Assembly (NCBI GenBank): GCA_029747585.1 | Contig: JAPEVF010000205.1 | Span: 1-64,000, forward strand | Reading direction: 5' to 3' | Origin: Pleurotus djamor | Taxonomy: Eukaryota > Basidiomycota > Agaricomycetes > Agaricales > Pleurotaceae | Length of the DNA stretch: 64,000 nt | Part shown: positions 1-10,039 of the stretch, piece by piece | Layout of the letters: each line of letters starts with the position of its first letter | Position numbering within the stretch: the first letter of the stretch is position 1 | The notes under the pieces: model-generated | The model's input: the letters and a program-made list of their open reading frames with translations, nothing else | The model's database searches: none | Told to the model about the DNA's origin: nothing | Translations under genes and position numbers: made by a program

Positions 1-325
1 GTCACGTTGCAGTCTAGCAGCCTCAAGGCATATCTTCAAGCCAGGCCTTGTCCCAATAGCCTCATGCCCGCCTTGAGGTGACAGTTAACGAGGGTACGTC
101 GCTTTGTATTATCTGGCCTTCACGACATCTAATCAGGGCGCATCCGCTCGATATCCGAAGGATGTCTCATGGCCGCCTTGAGGTGATAATATCGAGGGGA
201 TAGGTCCACTCAAACAGTCACATCCTAATTTGGTCAGCTTCCAGGTATTTGAAGGTCAAAGAGGTCATGAAAGATAGTTCGTCTCGAAGACGTTCAGCCG
301 ATTGCGTTCAACAACCCATTCTAAC

Positions 326-1047
326 ATGGAAGTCAACTCACTCTTAATCTGCTTAGCTTGCAGAGTAGAATTCCTGGAGGGTTGGGATATTTTCTGTCTT
401 CCTTGCGGTGAGCACCCTTAGATTTGCTATGACTCATTTATACCGAGACGCTTTTAGGCGACATTGTCTGCCGGCCTTGTTTGGAGTGCGCCGCATTGAG
501 CAATCCTCCTTCCGTTTCCGGAAACAGCATTCGCCTTATACCATGCCCCGTTTGCGAAGACCATTACCAGTTGAATAGGGACGAAAAGCGCATATTTCTC
601 GGACTCAGTGTCACTGAGAGTGATACTGTCGCGTCGTCCGTCATTTCCGGGTACGTTTCAAACTTCGACCACAGATCAGAGTTCGCTGACATGCTGAATT
701 TGGCTCAGACAAACCGCGCCGTTGGCTAGTGCCCTAGAGACGCTCGGGGTCCATATAGACTATCTGAAGGATCGCGCTCGGGTCCTTTCCGAAGAGGAGA
801 ACGCGAACGTCCAGCTTCTGAAAGATCTTACATTTCAGTCCACAAGAGTCGCCGAATGGAAGTTATCGATCCAGGAATCCATCGCGGAACAAGAGTCTCT
901 TCTAGACGAACGCCGTAGGCAGGCACAACCCCTTGTCTGTGAAGTGCAGAAACTCAGAGACGAGGTGATATATACTCATTAGATGGTCCAACCACTTCTC
1001 TGAATTGTCAACAGATTCATGCTCTGAAGGTGCAGTGCGAAGCTTAG
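326..1047 (+). CDS. RING-finger coiled-coil protein, putative E3 ubiquitin ligase
   Basis: Four exons fit: 326-407, 458-650, 709 to about 963, and a last exon ending at the TAG at 1045-1047. The ATG at 326 opens straight into a RING-like cysteine pattern: CLAC, then CLPCGD, VCRPC and, about 30 residues later, CPVC. In a C3HC4 RING the position after CG is normally His; here it is Asp. After the RING, roughly residues 95-185 are rich in Glu, Gln, Arg and Leu in heptad-like spacing, which suggests a coiled coil. RING plus coiled coil suggests an E3 ligase or scaffold, but no substrate can be inferred. The last intron is chosen because GTGATA...CAACAG lets the helix continue (KLRDE then IHALK); without splicing the ORF stops at 982. 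It converges on the SUN gene with 42 bp between stop codons. Confidence 0.7.
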
Positions 1048-1089
1048 GGACAACAGCAGAATGGCATTGGCTGGCAATCGTGTAGTAGA

Positions 1090-2551
1090 CTAATCTGGAC
1101 GTGTAATATCTCCGTGAATCCTGACTCTATACAAGCATGTAAACCCAGGGTGCCCCCAATTCGTCATGACAACGAGAATAACGGTACTGACGTCCATATT
1201 ACGGGCGAGGAACTCGGCGGAGAGAGGGAAGAGCTGAGCTGTGTGACGCTGGTAGATGTCGTACCGAAAGGACCCCATCTTCACAGGCGAGACCATATCT
1301 TCTTTCATGGAAACCCCTTGGAAAATTCGCCTGGCTTCGTACTCGTCTGCTTCGGTGACGCCCCATACCTCTATATCCTTTGGCGCGGTATTCAAGTCGA
1401 AAGCTTGAGCCTTGGGAACATGCTCAACAACGATGCTTCGTACTTGAGCTATCCGAGCCATACGAATGGCAATTTGGCCATGGGATCCAGCAAAGGCCCA
1501 ACAATTTCCATTGGCAACTGCAGGACTAAGAATAGTCTCCGGCGGGTTTCCAAAGATGTGTCGAATCGATACTCCGTAGAACGAGGGGACTGGGATACGT
1601 ATCATCAGTGTTGATGTCGTCATCGTAGCATCTATCCGAGCACCCGCTGACAGAAGCGCAAGGTCAGGGTGCTGATCGATTCTCCAGAAATAATGTTGCT
1701 TAAGAGAAGCTATCAGAATCACAAAACACAAACATGAAAATAATGAACCTACCAGTTGCATCCACTCCCATAACGCATGATACTCAACGTAACCAGGCAT
1801 CTCTTCGTAGGCTGTGTTTCCTGCCCTTCGTTCCAAGTTTGTTGTACGCACATCAGTCGTGACGAGATGGGTACGGAGCATGAGAGCCTGTGTTTCGAGA
1901 GAAGTCACTCGCGCTTCAAGCATTGCTGTGACTTTACCGAGGAAAGGCAAGACATTGCTCAACTGAACAACCATGTCTCCTTGTCGATCGAGATCTGATA
2001 TATGCTTTTCGACAGTAGCGAGAGCTTGTTCCATCGTTCGGACCGAACTTTCGTGGCTTCTGCGGAGGTCGTCCAGACTGTCAAAGACTGTCTGGACGTC
2101 TGTAGGAACTGCAGGAGGGGACAGATCGGTATCGATGCGTTGCATGGCGAGAAAAAGGCTCAGAAGAAGCAGTACAATTATGACCGTGGACGGATGTAGG
2201 TACTGTTTGGCGGCGGTCTGTTCCATGCGTACGTGTAAGCCCTTAGGAATTGATTGAGGTAACACTCACAATCATGAGGCCCAGTATCCAAAGGTTGTCC
2301 ACTCCTTGGTCGTCTTCGTCTTCCGTTTTGTCATCCTCGGTTTCGTCATCTTGAACCGCCTCTTCGTAATTACTTCCCTCCCAATCCTCTTCCTCCTCCC
2401 CTTCATCGGAGTCAAGATCATCCGGCGCTTCAACCGAAAAAATGTTGGCAACTTCTTCTTCTTCTTGGACGTCACTGATGTCATTACCTTGCGTCGGTAG
2501 GCCTCGTTGAACTAGATATGAGAGCGGTTGGAGAACGGTCTGGTTGGCCAT
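1090..2551 (-). CDS. SUN-domain protein (inner nuclear membrane, LINC complex)
   Basis: Two exons join in phase 0 across an intron at 2218-2269. The N-terminus (about 90 residues) is strongly acidic, with runs of Glu and Asp. A hydrophobic segment follows (about residue 105, IIVLLLLSLFLA), then a coiled coil, then a C-terminal SUN domain. Hallmarks of the SUN fold are LALLSAGARI, GNCWAFAGSHGQIAIRMAR, the segment APKDIEVWG and the closing NWGHPGFTCLYRVRIHG, where established SUN proteins have NWGxPxxTCLYxxxxHG. SUN proteins sit in the inner nuclear membrane and bind KASH peptides in the perinuclear space, tethering nuclei or telomeres. A second hydrophobic stretch just before the SUN domain (near 1720) overlaps a possible 54-bp in-frame intron (GTAGGT...TTAAG), so it may be spliced out rather than be membrane-spanning. 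Family assignment is firm; start and that intron are less so. Confidence 0.9.
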
Positions 2552-2686
2552 GGTTCATGATCATGCCACGCCATGAGCAGATCACGCATCAAATTGCACA
2601 CATAGGGGGCATCGGGAGTACTACATATACACACAGAAACTCGTAAATTGCAAAGAAATGTGTTTCTCATCCGAGAGACAAACTGC

Positions 2687-3595
2687 TCAGTCCCGACGCA
2701 CGCGCTTTCCAACCTTTGGAATTCGGGTTAGATGATGTTTACTTCGCGTTCACTCCGTCTCAAGAAGCGTACCTTGTGGCGAGGTTCGGTCTCCTTGGTT
2801 TCGTTTTTCCTTGAGGACGGATTCCCATCGTCGGGCTCGAGGGAACGTTTGCGGGCTAGACTGATGTAAGAAAGTAATGGTTTCAATAGAATAAGGTCTC
2901 CACCATACCTTTTCCTTTAATCGCCCTAAATTGAGCCTGAATCTTTGTTCTCTGAAGCGAAGACGTTAGGATAAAAACCACACTGATTGGAAGCTTTTGC
3001 TCTAACCTCAGTCTTCAACGCTGAGATTTGTACCCGGGAAGACCCAGCTTCGACTGCCAACTCACGGTTTTGNGCTTTCAGATCTTGCAACTCTTGCATC
3101 AACAGGGTGATCTGTGATGTTTGAGAAGAGATATATTCGGTCCGTTGCTGGATTTCCTCGTTCTGGCTCTCTAGGTTCGCCTCGTGTGACAGTGCGATGG
3201 CTTCCGCCTCTTTCTGAAGGGCTTTCGAGTGCGTCAACTTGGACAAGAGCTCGTTTAATCCCCTGAGGGACTGTGTAAGACCTGAGTATACCTGGAACAC
3301 AATACGTGCCTTTGGACTAGCGTGGTATCCGGAGAATAACCACGCTGTACGATCCCAAACTTGACATGACGTACAGCGTCTCTCATGACCAAAGCCTTGC
3401 AGGTTGGACATGAAATATCATCTTCATCTTCGAAGAGCTTTTCCGTGCAGGACTGGCAGAATACATGGCCTAACCGTGACGTCGATCATACCGAAGATGG
3501 AGGTCGGAGGAGGTCAGCTTACCACAGTTGAACAAGCATCCAAGAGATGATGATTCCTCGAAATTGTCCATACATATGGCACATTTCGGTAACAT
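2687..3595 (-). CDS. RING-finger coiled-coil protein, putative E3 ubiquitin ligase
   Basis: The ATG at 3595 starts MLPKCAICMD, the first zinc pair. A spliced RING follows: FNCGH, VFCQSC and CPTC, a complete C3HC4 set with the canonical His. The first intron splits the RING between NCG and HVFC. A 44-bp intron (GTTTGG...GCTAG) then leads into a long coiled coil of about 100 residues rich in Gln, Glu and Leu (around 2980-3300). The tail is basic (KRSLEP..., ending KVGKRVRRD) and resembles a nuclear localisation signal. The stop is the TGA at 2687-2689. Unlike the RING at 326-1047, this one keeps every zinc ligand. It lies in tandem with the SUN gene, 135 bp downstream of that gene's start. An N at 3073 replaces one base inside an Ala codon without shifting the frame. 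Substrate and partners are unknown. Confidence 0.75.
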
Positions 3596-3950
3596 CGTGG
3601 GGTTGGTCCGAGTCCTCAGGTGTTTTTGGTCAATTCGTGCCACTTGCAAGGCGGAATTCACATCATGTGACCATGGTCTGATCGTGACCGATCCTAGGAC
3701 CTGATAGGACGACTCATGCATCATGGGCCATGGCCACCATCCTCTAAGATGGTAGCGGCCTCACACGCAACTTGAAGCACAGTTCAATTGTTAAAAGAGG
3801 ACGTATAATAGATATTTCGTGATTCCATGCGAACTCAAACTGCAAAATATACTAATTATAAGTACGGAGGGGGTTGGGAGCGCCATTGTTCTGGAGAGCA
3901 AGTCTGCGCACTCGTTGGGTCAATAAGTTCTCTCATTCAAGCGACGTGAC

Positions 3951-6151
3951 TCACAAAGTGATCTGCTGGTCATGGCTAAAATCATAGGGTGTATCCTTGG
4001 CATCAACAGCTTCCCGGAAAACCTCAGGCAAGCGTTCATACCATTCTTGATCATAAGCACTCTTTGGGAGTCCTGGTACGTAGGTAGAAGAGTCAGAATA
4101 TTGCATGGTGGTGATTCGAAGCCGAGGCCGAGAGCCTTGTCCCGCGCGCCTTTTCATAGAAAAACGCGTGGAATAGTATACCCAATCCATCGTACGAAGC
4201 CACTGCGCCAACACAGGGTTCCGCCATCTCGGGATGAGGATTCGGTACTGAGCCAAACTTTGCGCATGGTCTGACTCGTCAGAACTCATTCCATCAACGC
4301 CCAGTCGCATGATCATTTTCTCGTGCCGGCGAAGTGACCCATTCGATTGACAAATTCGGAGGCGGCGCTCGTACAACTGGATGAAAACGTCCTGAACAAA
4401 GAAGTAGACAACGAAGAAAAGCTGACAGCTCACATTTCGCTTGCGCTGAGCGCGAGTATCCTGCTCTTTGATTGCTGCCAGTGCGTCTTCGCTCAACTGT
4501 TTGCGCTCGTATGACCTTCTGAGTGACCTCAAATGTGCAGTGAAAGCCTTTCGTATAGNTTTTTTCGTTGCCATATAGTTCTCCAAAATCATGCGAGAAG
4601 TCTTGGGCAAATGTCTTGATGTGTGAACGGTTCCACGGAGTAGCCGGGGTAGAGCGAAGGTCCGGACGAAAGCCATCATCTGCCGCAGGCCTGATCTGGC
4701 CTCTCTCTGTCCACAACTCGACTTCTCGCTCCGAAGGAACGTCGAATGGTGAATTGTGATCAACTCTCTGCATGAGCTGGCGCGCGTGGAGGCGGATATT
4801 TCTCTGATGAGAGCCTGAGTTTACACGACTCAGAAAGTATTGTGATCCACCTACTGCTAGCTCATTCTGGTTTTGTGTACGTCGCTTCGGTAACCTCGTT
4901 AATCGTGGTTCATCTAGTTCGCTATCACCGTCGTAATTCTCCTCCGTCTCCTCCGTGGGTCTCGCAGTGTTCGTGGGTCTTGCGGTGGATGATTGGCGTC
5001 CTGGAGGACGCAGTCCAGAGTCTCGTATGCTCTCTAATATTTGCACGGATGAGTGCACCGCGTCGGCCACGTCGCCTAATACCGAACTAAGAGTGGCAAA
5101 CTCTCGCCGCGTGGCAGGTCGATCCTGGTCCGACTGGATGGATTATCTATAACTGAGGGGCTACTAAATTGGGAAAATCAACACACGATATCGTCACTGC
5201 TGCTGTGGTCGGAAGACTCAAACTGTCGAGAAAGATAAGTACGCACTATAGAAAGCGTGGCGAGTACATACATCATTGTTCTCTGGGGGTGGGGTGTTGC
5301 CTACAGACGACCCGCTGTCCTGGTCCATCGGAATCGTCTCATCTTCTACAGCAGACTCATCGGACATCAAATGATCGCGCATCTGCGTCCTTTTATAAAG
5401 AAACGTTGAAAGAGAAAGTGTACGAAATACGGACCTCTACTGACGCCCCCGAGCTGGCGATATCAGATTGATCCCCGCGTGGCTCGGGCTGGTAGAATGG
5501 GCTTCCAAGGGATTGCGACCAGTCCGGTGGATGCGTATTCGTGGGTGTTGAACTTGTGGATGATCCAGGAGTATGCCCGATTGTTGAACTAGGTCCAGCG
5601 GGATTGAAAATGGAGACACCACTACCAAGTGCCGACATTGGTGGTTGGAGAGACTGTTGGGAGAATGAATCGCTATTTCCTCTGGAGAGAGGGTTTGAAG
5701 CTGGAGTTTCAAGTGGAGTAGGATGCTGAGAAGATGGACCGGGGGCGATATGAGCATTACTTGGCCCAGGAGAGGATGTGGAAACGTCATTTCTTGGTCT
5801 TTGATACGCCAGATCTCTTGATAAACCCGAATTAATATGCAGCAGTTCGTTATCAACCATGTTCAGCATCGCCAATAAACTCTGTCAAGAACAAAGGGGT
5901 AAGTACACATTGAGCGACTCAACACAGCGGAAGAACCTCGCGCGGCTGAGGTGCAAGGGATGCAGATTGCTGCGATGGATGTTCAGAGGTTGAATCCATC
6001 GAGAGCAAGAGATGCTTACTCGTGGGGTAATACTACCAGTGTTTGAGCTAGTATCGCTACCAGTGCTTCCAGTATCTGATCCAGCACCACTGTACATGCT
6101 GAAGTATGTTGAGTCCGTGTCCGAGCCTGTGCCATCCGAGTCTGACTCCAT
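3951..6151 (-). CDS. Uncharacterised conserved Agaricomycete-type protein
   Basis: Start ATG at 6151 (MESDSDGTGSD...). Exons read: an acidic Ser/Asp/Gly-rich N-terminus; a Ser/Pro-rich low-complexity segment (about 5875-5440); a short acidic exon; a segment from about 5130 (AHARQLMQRV, FDVPSEREVELW); then an Arg-rich helix and a distinctive C-terminal block with GVDGMSSDESDH, YRILIPRWRNP, LRTMDWVYYSTR, FVPGLPKSAYDQEWY-like text and YDFSHD. I associate this C-terminal pattern with uncharacterised mushroom hypothetical proteins, not with any enzyme. The frame breaks at the N at 4559 beside a run of six T; deleting that one base joins GNEK to the following IRKAF reading frame, so I treat it as a sequence artefact. 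An intron after RKRN (GTGAGC...GTTCAG) fits. The stop at 3951 overlaps a GTGAGT donor, so a further exon is possible. It is divergent from the 6348 gene. Confidence 0.6.
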
Positions 6152-6347
6152 GGTCAAAGCCGAGCACTGAAAGGCGGACCTTGTTCCCTACATGCACGTT
6201 CCCAGTTCTGGGGCGCTAGCTTGACAGCGGCCTTGTCCTAACCATCCAGGGACGCACTGAACACGATTCAGGCAATGTCCTACCCAACGTGACGGCATAA
6301 AACTCAGACAAACTGGACACACGTCTGAAACGTCCTCCCTTCACGCC

Positions 6348-7204
6348 ATGTCTGAACCATCATTATCCCCTCTCTCCAATGCTACCCAACCTCCCGCATC
6401 GGTTGTTTCTCTCACCAGTTTGTCGTCTTCTGATTATGCAAGGTCGATTATGATTTAGGACTTTCTTTCAGGTTCGGAAGAGGTGACTGCTTTTCTCAAC
6501 GAGGCGGTCTCCGACGTCAATGGGTCGCAAGAGGACAACGACGATAGATCTCAAGATCGCACGGTGTGTATTGCCCTCCTCTCATAATATGAACCTATGA
6601 CCGACCATGATTGCCAGTACCAACCTTCGGAAGCGTCTGGCGATGATACCGCATCGCAAGGCACCCAAGTCGGTCGCGAAATGGTAGGCCCATGTTTGAC
6701 GATCTCAGGCAGTGTTGAACTAATTCCCTGGTCCAGGGGGGCGTTTCTGATGGAAATTCGACGATGATTAGGGTACCCAGAGTTCGAGTCCAACAAGGAT
6801 CTATCAGTGGCTCAATCTTTGGCGGGATGGATAACGTGAGTGCCTTTGTTGCTTACCGCGTTGAGCGCCCAGCTGAATGAGGTCAATCCAGTCAGACTTT
6901 CAAGAAAGGATGGCTGCAATACTTCAGATGATCAACGAACTCAATGAAGCGACCCGTACCATGAGGAACCAGGTCCAACGTCTCCACGACAGTCGCAACC
7001 GAGCTCGTACCGGGCGAGAGACCGTGATGGCCCACCACATCTTACCTGCAATCCGTGAGTTCAAAGTTGAATCAACTGCAGGCTCTGAAATGTGCCTAAC
7101 CTGTCCGGATAGGCTCGATGTTTTTCGGAATTTTATATACCTTAATCTTGCCCTTTCATATGGCAAGTACCTTCCTATTGAATTACGTTGCTTCGTGGTT
7201 GTAG
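6348..7204 (+). CDS. Small protein with central coiled coil and C-terminal hydrophobic segment, unknown function
   Basis: Not recognised. Six short exons can be joined with GT-AG introns: MSEPSLSPLSNATQ..., then SEEVTAFLNEAVSDV, then a Gln/Ser-rich exon, then GGVSDGNSTM...SIFGGMDN, then SDFQERMAAILQMINELNEATRTMR... (a coiled coil), and finally a hydrophobic exon (about 7113-7204) ending FLLNYVASWL and a TAG. The first two thirds are acidic and Ser/Thr-rich; the last 30 residues (SMFFGILYTLILPFHMASTF...) could be a membrane anchor. The layout (cytosolic coiled coil then C-terminal membrane segment) would fit a tail-anchored protein. The gene is divergent from the 3951-6151 gene, with about 195 bp between start codons. 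Exon junctions are inferred from sequence only. Confidence 0.5.
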
Positions 7205-7469
7205 TACATATCATTTGCCCTGGCGTCCACATGTATGATCACGACTTACAAATATAATTCGACGCCGTTGACTGGTTAATCATGCAAATTCTTTTGATCT
7301 TGGAGGATAAAGCACAAAGGGAGTAGCCGACGTTGTCATTGACCAACATCCTTGCTTTGTCCCTACAAGGTCACAGTGCCACCTTTCCTCACTCGACCGT
7401 ATATATAGACCTCTCAATAGTTCAGATACGAGACCTTGTCTTTAGTCAAAGACTTTGTTAAAAGGCGAA

Positions 7470-8311
7470 ATGGTACGTTTATTTCATGGCTCATGCTAGG
7501 GTTGACTGTGACACTGACATTACCGTTTGTAGACGCAAATTACCGTATACATGGAACCTATCACATCAAGGGATCAACCGCCTCTGAATGCAGCCATGTC
7601 TCGCCAACGATTCGCTAAGGAACTCAGACTCACGAAGGCTGAATTAGGCCGAAATATCCGAGATACGCCTGTGAGTAAAAGAAATCGACGGCAGGATCGT
7701 AATTGATGATATTCCTGAAGGTCAATGCTGATAGGACGCGTCTTCTCGACGCTGGTACTACCAGTGCGGGAATCACAGCAGGGAGAAGATCAGAAAGCGA
7801 AGACATCCATGATCAGGCACCGTCCCACGCATCATCGCCCCCGCGCAGATTTGCACATCTCCTCAATGCCCAGGAACCAAGTCGTGAAGCACCCTCAACA
7901 AGCACCCTTCGAGCACGTTCTGAGCCCCCTCTCAAAGCAGCGCATGCTCCCGATGCTAAGATTGCGACGCCCGCCGGTGAATTTCAACTACACACCCGAG
8001 CTTTTCGCGACAAAGGATCTGAAGGCTTTACGTCATGGTTTTCGTCCACATCTGGGATACCCATCATGGAGCCCCCGCCTTACCTTGATGCAACAGAAGG
8101 GACTCTCTACATACACACTATTCGTGGCTCCGGCACTTCCCATGTTTGGATGATGAAGAATCAGTCGTGGATCTCGGTGAAGCAAGGGTGCGACCATCCA
8201 TTCATCAAAGATCGATGCCTACGATTGAGGGGATCTGGGGAGCCTAGTTGGGTGCTGAAATGCAGTATGGCGACAATGAACAATAGGAAGGAAAGAGCCA
8301 ATCGTACGTAG
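7470..8311 (+). CDS. Hypothetical protein
   Basis: Not recognised. The main open exon runs 7721-8311 and joins in phase 0 to an exon at 7533-7670 (MEPITSRDQPPLN... MSRQRFAKELRLTKAELG). A donor directly after the ATG at 7470-7472 (ATG then GTACGT) would make that ATG the start; starts at 7551 or 7596 are also possible. A TATA-like stretch (TATATATAG) lies at about 7398. The protein is basic with a Ser/Pro/Ala-rich middle. Its C-terminal third looks folded (MEPPPYLDATEGTLYIHTIRG, then WISVKQGCDHPFIKDRCLRLRG). A second long frame overlaps 7725-8153; I prefer the first because it extends to a natural stop and splices upstream. It converges with the WD40 gene, with 31 bp between stop codons. Confidence 0.4.
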
Positions 8312-8342
8312 ACGTCGGAGGATACCCTCCCTAGATAGAATT

Positions 8343-10039
8343 TCATCCATTGAGACCTTCAACCAGTTCACGGAAAGCACAAATAGCCTTGACATCATCC
8401 GCGAAAACCTCCAGTACCCAAGCACCAACCTTCAGCTTCAAGCCATGCCAGTACGCTGCACTGCTGCGTAGGAGCGACGCGGTGGATCTGGTAATCCGTG
8501 TCCAAGGAAACGACGCTTTTCCGAGGTGAAGGAACAGCATGAGCGCTGCGACAACGCAAATGGTCCCGACGAGTAAAGGATTCCCTGGTCTCGACTCCGA
8601 TTGTGTCGTCTGTCTCAATCTACGAGGCCCTATTGGTGATTATTGAGGAAGGCAAATGGAAACAATTGGAAGGATGTTATTCACTTGTCTTTCGCTTCGT
8701 GGTTCGGTTGATGAGACCGCTTTCCTTCTCGACCCTCCAAATTCGGATTTTTGTTTCTTCACCTTTTTCAGAGGTTCCCGTTGCGATGTATGCAGATGCA
8801 CCTGAGCAGTGGTATGCCTAAAAGCCGAGTTGAGGTTGACACTTCGTGGAGACAAGAAGGACTTACAACAGCTTGCACGATGTCATCCCCTACAACGTGC
8901 GAGATGAGGTGCCTCCCGATCAGAAAGCGAGACTCTGACTCACCGTCGTGGGGCAGTACTTCGGGGGCTCCATTGACAATGTTGTCGACTACAACATTAC
9001 CGTTAGTACACCCCATCAGTACTGAATTTCCCTCGTTGATGAATGCGCATTGAAGGAGCATATTGTGCGTGATGGTGAGCCTGAATGTACGAAGAAGTCG
9101 AGGGGCTTGAAAGGCACCATGGGGTTCGGACATCGAATACATGTCAAAACCATCGTAGAAATTGAAGAAGAGGAGGAGATTCTGCTTGGGGGATAGTGCA
9201 GACTTGCCTCTGTGAGGTATGTCGGTGAATACGACATACTTCGGTCTGATATATGAACCAAATGCTTACATGCGAACGCTACGAGGAACTAACTGCCAGC
9301 AGACAGGTAGATGAACCCCACCAGCCATATCCAAATCAAGGCACAGGATGCCATGGTACAGATACGAGACCAGAAGGAAAGGTGATCCTTGAGCCTCGAT
9401 GAAATGTACTGTATGAGGAGCGACTGGTTCGTCTTCGGAACCGATGATGGAGGGCGGAGTCGATATGCGGGCATGCTCAAGGCAAGAATCTAGGTCTCTG
9501 TTATTTCGGAGGGCTGACAAACAGAACCTTCACGTACTGGTTGTAGGATCCCCCATCAAGGTGTAGACTATAACAACAGCCCCCACAGCAATTGCCATCC
9601 ATCTTCCCGAGCTTTCGATACCAATAGATTCCACCACCATAGGCCCTTCGTAGGTTTCAGGTAATGGTGANAGCTTGTAGCCAGATGCTGGCCCATTGTC
9701 GCACTGTGAACCATTACTTGAGATACAAAGCTAGTAGTGCATTCAAATACGTACAACGGAGACCGATCGAATCTGGCCGTCTGTAGAGCCAATGAATAAA
9801 CGTGAGACGTCTTGAGGATGCCATGCAACCGCAGTAACTGCAGAAGTACAGACGATCTTCAGAACCTCATTGCCGTCGTGGTCGAACACGAATGCAAGGC
9901 CATCATCGGCCCCGGTTGCCAGGTAGCGATTGGAGAATGCCAGCGCATTGACAGAATCGGAATGCTTGGAAGTCAAAGCCGACTTGCATTCGTAGCGACG
10001 CTTTGGACGAAGTGGTTGTTTTTGAGGCATGCTAGTCAT
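8343..10039 (-). CDS. WD40-repeat protein with C-terminal transmembrane segment
   Basis: ATG at 10039 (MTSMPQKQPLRPKRRYECK). The first exon carries WD40-type blades: SKHSDSVNALAFSNRYLATGADDGLAFVFDHDG, then VTAVAWHPQDVSRLFIGSTDGQIRSV. Later exons continue the pattern: a segment ending SSGRWMAIAVGAVVIVYTL; a segment with HTVHFIEAQGSPFLLVSYLYHGILCLDLD; and a segment with LLQCAFINEGNSVLMGCTNGNVVVDNI. The last exon (8343-8618) has one clear membrane segment (LLVGTICVVAALMLFLHLG) and ends at the TGA at 8343. At least six exons are needed. WD40 propellers are interaction scaffolds, and the C-terminal anchor would tether this one to a membrane. The N at 9671 falls in the third position of a Leu codon. 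Upstream, the transposase start codon of the Plavaka element is only 44 bp away on the other strand. Confidence 0.65.

Noticed and set aside
1114..1614. 166-codon open frame on the plus strand
   Set aside because: It is the antisense shadow of the SUN domain exon.
6770..6800. GTTCGAGTCC resembling a tRNA B box
   Set aside because: It sits within the coding exon of the 6348 gene, and no matching A box or cloverleaf could be formed around it.
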